Source of the DNA: Streptomyces sp. M92
Lineage (GTDB): Bacteria; Actinomycetota; Actinomycetes; Streptomycetales; Streptomycetaceae
Assembly (NCBI RefSeq): GCF_028473745.1
Contig: NZ_CP101137.1
Location: 3,038,001-3,102,000, forward strand
Direction: 5' to 3'
DNA length: 64,000 nucleotides
The notes under the pieces were generated by a model. The model made no database searches. It was not told the DNA's origin and worked only from the letters and a program-made list of their open reading frames with translations. The translations under genes and the position numbers were made by a program. Position 1 is the stretch's first letter. Each line of letters begins with the position of its first letter. Positions 57,633 through 64,000 of the stretch are shown here, in pieces.

Positions 57633-58958
57633 ATGGACGCGGTACCGGTGCGGGCGCGTGTGTACGTCGCCGGTGTCGTTCTCGCCGCGCTGGTCAGCCT
57701 GCATCCGCTGCCCCGGACCCACACGCCGTGGTGGGCCGTGCTCCTGCTCGCCGGGCTGTACGCGGGCTCGGAGCTGGTCGCCCGGTCCCGTTTCGTCGGA
57801 ACCTGCTACCCCGTGCTGCTCGCCGGGGCGTTCCTGCTGCCGCCGCCGGCCGCCGCGCTCGTGGCACTGCCCGGGGCGCTGCTGTCCCCGGTGGCGCAGC
57901 GGCCCTTCGTGCTCCGGCGGATCTGGCGGGCCGCGCAGCTGACGCTCGCCGTCTGGGCCGCCGCCCGGGTGCACTGGGAGTACGGCGGCCGGGACGCGGT
58001 CGTCGCCCCCGACTTCCCCTACGCGCTCGTCCCGGCCGGCGCCGCGGTACTGGCGTTCTGCCTGGTGCTGACCGTCCTGGACGGCGGCATCCTGCTCCTG
58101 GCCGACCGGGTGCCCGCGCGGCGGGCCTGGCGAGGGCTGTTCTCCCGTTCGCTCGGGCCGATCGCCGTGCACGGGCTCGCCGGGCTCATGATGGCCGTCC
58201 TGTGGCGCAGCCCCTACGGCCCCGTCGCCGCGCTGCTCGTGCTGCTGCCGATGTGCGTGGCGTGGTGGGCGTTCGCCCAGTACCACCGGGAACGGGCCGC
58301 GCACCAGGCGACCATCCGCGCCCTCGTGCAGGCCGTCGACATCAAGGACGGCTACACGCGCGGGCACAGCGAGCGCGTCGGCCAGGCCTCGATGATGATC
58401 GCCCGCGAGCTGGGCATGGACGACGACCGCGTCGAGACGCTCCGCTTCGCCGGCATCCTGCACGACGTGGGCAAGCTCGGGGTGCCCACCCGGCTGCTGC
58501 GCAAGGACGGGCCGCTGACGCCCGAGGAGCGCCGCGTGATCGAACTGCACCCCGAGTACGGGCACGAGATGGTGCGCGGCATCCGCTTCCTGGGGGAGGC
58601 CAGGGCCGCCGTCCTCCACCACCACGAACGGCTGGACGGCAGCGGCTACCCCTACGGACTGGCCGGCGACCGCATCCCCGAGTCGGCCCGGGTGGTGGCC
58701 GTCGCCGACGCCTTCGACGCGATGACGTCCACGCGTTCCTACAGCAGGGCCCGGCCCGTCACGGTGGCCGTGGCGGAGCTCCAGCGGTGCGCCGGGGCAC
58801 AGTTCGACCCGCGCATGGTGGGGGCGCTGGTCCGGGCCCTGGGCCGGCACGGCTGGCGTCCGGCGGTGACGTCCGACGGCGGGCCGCCGCCCCCTGCAGG
58901 GGTGCCCGCGGGCCGGACCGGTGAGGCACGGGACGGCGTGGGCAAGGGGGCGTCGTGA
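57633..58958 (+). CDS. HD-GYP domain membrane protein
   Basis: 441 residues, ATG 57633 after GAGGGG. N-terminal ~210 residues hold about six helices (VYVAGVVLAALVSLHPL, VLLLAGLYAGSELVA, and others), a likely sensory membrane region. Residues ~225-410 form a full HD-GYP domain: DGYTRGHSERVGQASM, LHDVGKLGVP (HD), VIELHPEYGHEM, HHHERLDGSGYPYGL (GYP), and VVAVADAFDAMTS. HD-GYP domains are metal-dependent phosphodiesterases that degrade cyclic di-GMP. The next gene starts inside its stop (GTGA) and encodes a degenerate partner. It follows sigR-rsrA by ~100 bases, with no terminator seen. Confidence 0.93.
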   Translation: MDAVPVRARVYVAGVVLAALVSLHPLPRTHTPWWAVLLLAGLYAGSELVARSRFVGTCYPVLLAGAFLLPPPAAALVALPGALLSPVAQRPFVLRRIWRAAQLTLAVWAAARVHWEYGGRDAVVAPDFPYALVPAGAAVLAFCLVLTVLDGGILLLADRVPARRAWRGLFSRSLGPIAVHGLAGLMMAVLWRSPYGPVAALLVLLPMCVAWWAFAQYHRERAAHQATIRALVQAVDIKDGYTRGHSERVGQASMMIARELGMDDDRVETLRFAGILHDVGKLGVPTRLLRKDGPLTPEERRVIELHPEYGHEMVRGIRFLGEARAAVLHHHERLDGSGYPYGLAGDRIPESARVVAVADAFDAMTSTRSYSRARPVTVAVAELQRCAGAQFDPRMVGALVRALGRHGWRPAVTSDGGPPPPAGVPAGRTGEARDGVGKGAS

Positions 58959-60208
58959 CGCCGGACCGACGGCGGTGTCCGGCGCCGCTCCTCCTGATAC
59001 CCGCCGGCGCGGGGCTCCTCGCGCTCGGCTGCCTCGCCACCGTGCTCTGGTCGGGGCTCGCGCAGCGGCCCGTCGCCCTCGCCTTCGCCGCCCTGGTCGC
59101 CCTCGGCGAACTCACCCGGCGCACCGGTGCCGACACCCGGGAGACCGCGCCCCTGGCGGCCGCCGGTGCGCTGGCGTACGCGCTGCTCGGGCACGTCGCC
59201 GGGACGCCCGCCGACCACGGCGTCGCCCAGACCGTCACGGTCGTGCTCGCCGCCTCGCTGCTCGGCAGCGTGCCGCACATCGCGCGCGGCGGCGGGCCCG
59301 TCCTCGACCACCTGGCGCGGCGCGTGCTCACCGCCGCCTTCGCCGCCGTGTGCTTCCAGCCGCTGTCCACCCAGGGCGTCTCCCGCGACTGGGGCGGCCC
59401 CGCCCAGGCGCTGCTGCTGATCGCGCTGCTCGTCCTGACCGCGCTGTGCGACGCCCTGCTCGCCGCGGCACCCGCGCACGCCCGCACCGGCTGGCCCTTC
59501 GGCCCGCTGCTGCGCGAGGAGCTGCGCGGCATGCTCGGCATCACCTCCGCGGTGTGCGCCACGGGCGCGGTGATGGCGCTGGCGGTGGCCGTCGCGGGAC
59601 TGTGGGCGCTGCCCGTCTTCAGCGTGCCGCTGCTGCTCACCCAGCTGTCCTACCGGCGCTACGCGGCCGTCCGCGCCACCTACCGGCAGACCATCGCCTC
59701 CCTGGCCCGGGCGACCGAGATCGCCGGGTACACCCCGGCCGGGCACGCCCGCCGCGTCGCCGAGCTCAGCAGCGCCGTGGGACGGGAACTGGGGCTGTCC
59801 GGCACCGGGCTGACCGTCCTCGAGTACGCGGCCCTCATGCACGACATCGGCCAGCTGAGCCTGGTCGACCCGGTCCCGGCGGGAGCCACCGCAGCCCTGC
59901 CCGTGACCGAGCAGCGGCGGATCGCGCTGCTCGGCGGGGCCGTCGTCCGCCAGACCGGCGTCGACGCGGCGGTCGCGGTGGTGGTGGAGCGGCAGGCCGA
60001 CCCGTGCCGGGAGCAGCCGGTCGCCGCACGCATCGTGCGGGCCGTCAACGCCTACGAGGAGAAGGTACGGGGCGCGGGTCCCGGCGGCGGTCTCGCGGCG
60101 CTGGAGGAGCTGCGGCTGGCCCCCGCGGACGACTACGCTCCCGACGTCGTGGAGGCACTGGCCCGAGTGCTGTCACGAGGCAGCCTTAGCGTGCCCGCGG
60201 CTGGGTAA
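58955..60208 (+). CDS. Membrane HD-domain protein with degenerate GYP region
   Basis: 417 residues, GTG 58955 overlapping the previous stop by 4 bases. The layout copies the upstream gene: ~6 membrane helices, then an HD domain. AGYTPAGHARRVAELSSAVG and LMHDIGQLSL keep the first His and HD motifs, but where HHERxDGxGYP should be it reads VVERQADPCREQP, and the usual DAFDAM block is VNAYEEKV. It probably cannot hydrolyse cyclic di-GMP and may be a regulatory or heterodimer partner of its neighbour. The pair arose by duplication. Confidence 0.88.
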   Translation: MTPDRRRCPAPLLLIPAGAGLLALGCLATVLWSGLAQRPVALAFAALVALGELTRRTGADTRETAPLAAAGALAYALLGHVAGTPADHGVAQTVTVVLAASLLGSVPHIARGGGPVLDHLARRVLTAAFAAVCFQPLSTQGVSRDWGGPAQALLLIALLVLTALCDALLAAAPAHARTGWPFGPLLREELRGMLGITSAVCATGAVMALAVAVAGLWALPVFSVPLLLTQLSYRRYAAVRATYRQTIASLARATEIAGYTPAGHARRVAELSSAVGRELGLSGTGLTVLEYAALMHDIGQLSLVDPVPAGATAALPVTEQRRIALLGGAVVRQTGVDAAVAVVVERQADPCREQPVAARIVRAVNAYEEKVRGAGPGGGLAALEELRLAPADDYAPDVVEALARVLSRGSLSVPAAG

Positions 60209-60322
60209 CCCATGGGTAATGAGCGACCTCGTGGCCGTACGTGGTTGGATGCGAAGGACAAGGTGTCCGGGGGCGCGGAAAGGCACAGCCAGCCCACTGA
60301 ACGGAACTGGCAGGCGGGAATC

Positions 60323-61303
60323 GTGAGGATCTTCGGCAAGGGACGGCACCGGCCCTCCGCCTCCTGGCGGCAGGCCACCGACCGCGCGTTCACGCTGATC
60401 GGCGACGGTCGCTACGAGGACGCGGGCGCTCTGCTGACGCGCGCCGCCGACCTGGAACCGTGGCTGTCGGAGTCGTGGTTCAACCTCGCGCTGCTGCACA
60501 AGTTCCGGCACGACTGGGAGCAGGCGAGAGCGGCGGGCCTGCGGGCCGTGGCGCTGCTCGACCGGGACACCGGTGCGCCCGACTGGTGGAACGTCGGCAT
60601 CGCCGCGACCGCCCTCCAGGACTGGCCGCTGGCCCGCCGCGCCTGGCAGGCCTACGGACTGCGCACCCCGGGGGCCGCCACCGATGCCGGGGAGCCGCTC
60701 GGCATGGACCTCGGCAGCGCGGCCGTACGGCTGTCCCCGGAAGGGGAGGCCGAGGTCGTGTGGGGGCGGCGGCTGGACCCCGCCCGGATGGAGGTGCTGT
60801 CCATCCCGCTGCCGTCCTCCGGGCGCCGCTGGGGCGAGGTCGTCCTCCACGACGGCGTGCCGCACGGGGAGCGGACCACCACCGCCGGACACTCCTTCCC
60901 CGTCTTCGACGAGATCGAGCTGTGGGCGCCCTCGCCCGTGCCCACCTGGGTGGTCCTCCTGGAGGCCGCCACCGAGTCCGACCGGGACGCCCTGGAGCAG
61001 CTCGCCGCCGACGCCGGGTTCGCCGCCGAGGACTGGTCGTCGTCCGTGCGGCTGCTGTGCCGGATGTGCTCGGAGTCCCGGATGCCCTCCGACGAGGGCG
61101 ACGGCGAGCACCTCGACCCGCACGACCACAGCGAGCCCGGTCATCCGGGGCCGCTCGGCCACCGCACCGACGGGCAGCTGTGGGTGCCGGAGCGGGAGTG
61201 CGGGGTGGCCGCGCCGGCGGGACTGGTGAAGGGGTTGCTGGACGGATGGGTGGCCGACAGTCCGGATTCGCGTGACTGGCGGGACCTGGAAGAGGTCTGC
61301 TGA
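60323..61303 (+). CDS. Tetratricopeptide-like protein of unknown function
   Basis: 326 residues from GTG 60323 (VRIFGKGRHRPSASWRQATD); an earlier in-frame ATG at 60212 would add 37 low-complexity residues. Residues ~10-110 form two or three TPR-like helical hairpins (AFTLIGDGRYEDAGALLTRA, ESWFNLALLHKFRHDWEQAR, PDWWNVGIAATALQDWPLAR). A distinct beta-rich C-terminal half follows (MDLGSAAVRLSP, EVVWGRRLDPARMEVLSIPL, GRRWGEVVLHDGVP). Two Cys/His-rich spots (LLCRMCSES, DPHDHSEPGH) may bind metal. Conserved in Streptomyces next to def; function unknown. Confidence 0.85.
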   Translation: MRIFGKGRHRPSASWRQATDRAFTLIGDGRYEDAGALLTRAADLEPWLSESWFNLALLHKFRHDWEQARAAGLRAVALLDRDTGAPDWWNVGIAATALQDWPLARRAWQAYGLRTPGAATDAGEPLGMDLGSAAVRLSPEGEAEVVWGRRLDPARMEVLSIPLPSSGRRWGEVVLHDGVPHGERTTTAGHSFPVFDEIELWAPSPVPTWVVLLEAATESDRDALEQLAADAGFAAEDWSSSVRLLCRMCSESRMPSDEGDGEHLDPHDHSEPGHPGPLGHRTDGQLWVPERECGVAAPAGLVKGLLDGWVADSPDSRDWRDLEEVC

Positions 61304-61402
61304 GCGGCCCCGTAGTCTTTACCAGGAGGCTCCAGCAGCAGTCACCATCAGCAGTCACGTCAGCACCACCCCTTGGTTGTACGAGGAAGGCATACGTCGG
61401 TC

Positions 61403-62053
61403 ATGGCCCAGCAGGACACCGATCAGCAGCACGCGGGCGTGCTCCCCGTCGACGACGAGGGGTTCGTCGTCGACACCGAGGACTGCGAGGAGCGCGAGAC
61501 CGCGTGGCGTGAGCGCGGCACCTCCCGGCCGATCACGGTGGTCGGCAACCCGGTGCTGCACAAGGAGTGCGCGGACGTCACCGACTTCGGCGAGGAGTTC
61601 CAGCAGCTGGTCGCGGACATGTTCGCCAGCCAGCGCACCGCCGAGGGCGTGGGCCTGGCCGCCAACCAGATCGGTGTGTCGAAGAAGGTCTTCGTCTACG
61701 ACTGCCCCGACGACCAGGGCGTGCGCCACGTCGGCGTGGTCTGCAACCCGAAGCTCGTGGAGCTGCCCGCCGACCGGCGCAGCCTGGACGACAGCAACGA
61801 GGGCTGCCTGTCCGTGCCGACCGCCTACGCGCCGCTCGCCCGCCCCGACTACGCCGAGGTGACCGGGCAGGACGAGAAGGGCAACCCGGTCCGGGTGCGC
61901 GGCACCGGCTACTTCGCACGGTGTTTGCAGCACGAGACGGACCACCTGTACGGGTACCTCTACATCGATCGGCTCTCGAAGCGCGAACGCAAGGACGCGC
62001 TGCGGCAGATGGCCGAGAACGAGCCGCGCTACCCCGTGGTCGCGAACGACTGA
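61403..62053 (+). CDS. def: Peptide deformylase
   Basis: 216 residues, ATG 61403. All three motifs are present: [17 protein letters not shown] (here [11 protein letters not shown]), and QHETDHLYG with the HExxH metal site. It removes the formyl group from N-terminal Met during translation. The N-terminal ~40 residues are acidic and extra compared with E. coli Def. Cytoplasmic. A strong terminator follows. Interestingly, two initiator tRNA genes, which supply its substrate, lie in the same window. Confidence 0.96.
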   Translation: MAQQDTDQQHAGVLPVDDEGFVVDTEDCEERETAWRERGTSRPITVVGNPVLHKECADVTDFGEEFQQLVADMFASQRTAEGVGLAANQIGVSKKVFVYDCPDDQGVRHVGVVCNPKLVELPADRRSLDDSNEGCLSVPTAYAPLARPDYAEVTGQDEKGNPVRVRGTGYFARCLQHETDHLYGYLYIDRLSKRERKDALRQMAENEPRYPVVAND

Positions 62054-62088
62054 CGGCACGTCACCCGCCTCACGCCTCACACGAGTTC

Positions 62089-62122
62089 GGCGCCCGCCCG
62101 GGTCACCTCCCGGGCGGGCGCC
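62089..62122 (+). terminator. Terminator of def
   Basis: 14-bp perfect stem GGCGCCCGCCCGGG (62089-62102) with its complement (62109-62122), loop TCACCT, tail GTTCGTTT. Confidence 0.85.
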
Positions 62123-62190
62123 GTTCGTTTGCCTGAAGCCACCACACAACAGGAGAATTCCGGCACGCTGGGGTAGTGAATGAAGCAAAT

Positions 62191-62205
62191 CCGTTCCCAG
62201 AACGG
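62191..62205. promoter_or_regulatory. Inverted repeat upstream of the terpene synthase
   Basis: CCGTTC-CCA-GAACGG, a perfect 6-bp inverted repeat ~100 bases before the cyclase start, in the only AT-richer stretch of the 250-base intergenic region. Candidate operator. Confidence 0.4.
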
Positions 62206-62303
62206 TCAGTTGTGGTGCTGAATGGGAAGTGCGGGGATACGCAACGGCGCACGCCCCGCTCGGTGCGGGGGGTGCGCCACCGGCGGCTGAGAGGGGTTTG
62301 TCC

Positions 62304-63398
62304 GTGCACGCTTTCTCACAGGGCTCCACAGCGACACCGACCGCGATCGCGGTACCGTCATCGCTCCGCCTTCCGGTGATCGAGGCGGCATTTCCCCGGC
62401 AACTGCACCCGTATTGGCCGAAGCTCCAGGAGAAGACACGCACCTGGATGCTGGAAAAACGGCTCATGCCGGCGGACAAGGTCGCGGAATATGCCGATGG
62501 CCTGTGCTACACCGACCTCATGGCGGGGTACTACCTGGGCGCCCCCGACGAGGTCATGCAGGCGATAGCGGACTACAGCGCCTGGTTCTTCGTCTGGGAC
62601 GACCGGCACGACCGGGACGTCGTCCACGGCCGGCCCGCCGCGTGGCGGCGGCTGCGGGACCGGCTGCACACGGCACTCGACTCACCCGCGGACCACCTGC
62701 ACCACGAGGACACGCTGGTGGCCGGGTTCGCCGACAGTGTGCGGCGGCTGCACTCCTTCCTGCCGGCGCCGGCGACCTGGAACGCCCGGTTCGCCCGGCA
62801 CTTCCACGCGGTGATCGACGCGTACGACCGCGAATTCCACAACCGCACGCACGGAATCGTGCCCGGCGTCGAGGAGTACCTCGAACTGCGCCGGCTCACG
62901 TTCGCCCACTGGATCTGGACCGACCTGCTGGAGCCGAGCGCGGGGTGCGAACTGCCGGACGCCGTTCGAAAGCATCCGGCATATCGCCGGGCGGCCCTGC
63001 TGAGCCAGGAATTCGCCGCCTGGTACAACGACCTCTGCTCACTGCCCAAGGAAATAGCGGGCGACGAGGTACACAATCTCGGGATCAGTCTCATCACTCA
63101 TCACTCGCTGACCCTCGAAGAAGCCATCGGGGAAGTCAGACGACGCGTCGAGGAATGTATTACCGAATTCCTCGTGGTGGAACAGGACGCGTTGCGGTTC
63201 GCGGACTCGCTCGCCGACGGAACCGTGCGCGGAAAGGAACTCAGCGGCGCCGTACGGGCCTGCGTCGGCAATATGCGGAACTGGTTCAGTTCCGTCTACT
63301 GGTTCCACCACGAGTCGGGCCGGTACATGGTCGACAGCTGGGACGACCGGTCCACGCCCCCCTACGTCAACAACGAAGCGGCAGGTGAGGAGAAATGA
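62304..63398 (+). CDS. cyc1: Epi-isozizaene synthase (sesquiterpene cyclase)
   Basis: 364 residues, GTG 62304 after GAGAGG. Class I terpene synthase: the Asp-rich motif DDRHD near residue 99 in [10 protein letters not shown], the NSE/DTE motif NDLCSLPKE near 240, the RY-type pair at the C-terminus (GRYMVDSW), and the effector-loop arginine near VRKHPAYRR. The sequence closely resembles the S. coelicolor epi-isozizaene synthase, and the coupled P450 confirms the pathway. It cyclises farnesyl diphosphate to epi-isozizaene, precursor of the antibiotic ketone albaflavenone. The stop overlaps the P450 start (ATGA). Confidence 0.93.
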   Translation: MHAFSQGSTATPTAIAVPSSLRLPVIEAAFPRQLHPYWPKLQEKTRTWMLEKRLMPADKVAEYADGLCYTDLMAGYYLGAPDEVMQAIADYSAWFFVWDDRHDRDVVHGRPAAWRRLRDRLHTALDSPADHLHHEDTLVAGFADSVRRLHSFLPAPATWNARFARHFHAVIDAYDREFHNRTHGIVPGVEEYLELRRLTFAHWIWTDLLEPSAGCELPDAVRKHPAYRRAALLSQEFAAWYNDLCSLPKEIAGDEVHNLGISLITHHSLTLEEAIGEVRRRVEECITEFLVVEQDALRFADSLADGTVRGKELSGAVRACVGNMRNWFSSVYWFHHESGRYMVDSWDDRSTPPYVNNEAAGEEK

Positions 63399-64000
63399 CC
63401 GTCGAGTCCGTCAACCCCGAGACCCGGACCGATCCGACCGGTCCGACCGAACCGAACGATCCGACCGGCCCGGCACCGGAGCTGCGCGAGCCGCCCGTCG
63501 CGGGCGGCGGCGTCCCGCTCCTCGGCCACGGCTGGCGGCTGGCCCGCGACCCGTTGGCCTTCATGTCCCAGCTGCGCGACCACGGCGACATCGTGCGCAT
63601 CAAGCTGGGCCCCAAGACCGTCTACGCGGTCACCACTCCGGACCTCACCGGCGCCCTGGCCCTGAGCCCGGACTACCACATAGCCGGCCCCCTGTGGGAG
63701 TCGCTGGAGGGCCTGCTCGGCAAGGAAGGCGTGGCCACCGCCAACGGCACGCTCCACCGGCGCCAGCGGCGCACCATCCAGCCGGCGTTCCGGCTCGACG
63801 CCATCCCCGCCTACGGGCCGATCATGGAGGAGGAGGCGCACGCGCTCGCCGAGCGCTGGCGGCCGGGGCGGACCGTCGACGCCACCTCCGAGTCCTTCCG
63901 CGTCGCCGTGCGGGTCGCCGCCCGCTGCCTGTTGCGCGGCCAGTACATGGACGAGCGGGCCGAGCGGCTGTGCACCGCCCTCGCCACCGTCTTCCGCGGC
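63395..64000 (+). CDS. cyp170A1: CYP170-type cytochrome P450, N-terminal part (3' truncated by window)
   Basis: ATG 63395 overlaps the cyclase stop. The first 202 residues are present. After a Thr/Pro/Asp-rich lead ([20 protein letters not shown]) comes the P450 proline region and A/B strands ([39 protein letters not shown]), then [19 protein letters not shown], the C-helix WxxxR-like block. The haem Cys and I-helix lie beyond the edge. In S. coelicolor the gene here is CYP170A1, which oxidises epi-isozizaene to albaflavenol and albaflavenone, and has a second, farnesene synthase, activity on a different site. Family name is given by position and similarity. Confidence 0.9.
   Translation, partial: MTVESVNPETRTDPTGPTEPNDPTGPAPELREPPVAGGGVPLLGHGWRLARDPLAFMSQLRDHGDIVRIKLGPKTVYAVTTPDLTGALALSPDYHIAGPLWESLEGLLGKEGVATANGTLHRRQRRTIQPAFRLDAIPAYGPIMEEEAHALAERWRPGRTVDATSESFRVAVRVAARCLLRGQYMDERAERLCTALATVFRG

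Noticed and set aside
61280..61325. Sigma-R promoter for def
   Set aside because: GGAAG occurs before the gene but the -10 reads GTA at an off spacing, so two elements fail.
62176..62379. 67-codon ORF before the terpene synthase
   Set aside because: It overlaps the cyclase start, has Arg/His-rich random-looking sequence, no good ribosome site and no family.
1..64000. CRISPR arrays, insertion sequences, prophage or integrase attachment at the tRNA genes
   Set aside because: No regularly spaced repeats, transposase, integrase or terminal inverted repeats were found. Sequence after both tRNA-fMet genes is ordinary terminator, with no partial tRNA copy.

Overview
The window is about 64 kb of very GC-rich actinobacterial chromosome. 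It is almost certainly Streptomyces, of the S. coelicolor/lividans/ambofaciens type. The evidence is strong third-position GC bias, sigR-rsrA, a WhiB7/WblC gene with its leader, catR-catA, AdnA/AdnB helicase-nucleases, mycoredoxin, and at the right end an epi-isozizaene synthase followed by a CYP170-type P450. No insertion sequence, phage, CRISPR array or plasmid gene was seen. This is core chromosome, lightly decorated with lineage-specific repeats.

Layout. 0-5.6 kb: the tail of a DUF3152 metzincin-like protein, then an apparent operon of a PelF-like glycosyltransferase, a membrane protein, a sugar epimerase and a spherulin-4/GH114-like protein. This looks like an exopolysaccharide module. 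5.6-13.7 kb: moeZ, two paralogous lipoprotein peptidases, a kinase-like/flippase-like membrane protein and a DNA alkyltransferase-like protein. 13.9-26.7 kb: DNA repair (AdnA, AdnB, UvrD2) with an M20 peptidase, NudC and mycoredoxin between them. 26.7-28 kb: the wblC locus, with a probable autoregulated promoter, a 110-codon upstream ORF and a textbook attenuator. 28-35 kb: an AarF/ADCK kinase overlapping an E1-like (ThiF) protein, a metallopeptidase, and a TerD-AIM24 / AIM24 / AIM24 operon. 35-44 kb: Nudix, DUF2342, an SDR, MoaE, a small membrane protein, a secreted PDZ-Lon protease, a PPA1309-family protein and a UPF0182 membrane protein. 44-47 kb: two identical initiator tRNA genes flanking a Sel1-repeat gene. 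46.8-56.3 kb: catR/catA, a CBS protein, hisN, a TetR regulator, an SMR exporter, rsgA, aroA, an M50-like protein, a SRAP protein and a hydrolase. 56.3-64 kb: sigR/rsrA, an HD-GYP pair, a TPR-like protein, def, and the albaflavenone genes (P450 truncated by the window end).

Common threads. Thiol-oxidative and antibiotic stress recur. The sigma-R promoter pattern (GGAAT, 18 bases, GTT) is found not only before sigR but also before moeZ and the mycoredoxin gene, with a variant before the UPF0182 gene. CatR/catA and WblC add peroxide and ribosome-antibiotic responses. A second thread is leaderless transcription: at seven genes a TANNNT box lies exactly 6-7 bases before the start codon, and at least six more have a near match. 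A third is in-frame tandem repeats inserted into otherwise ordinary proteins (glycosyltransferase tail, epimerase, AdnA, TerD-AIM24 linker).
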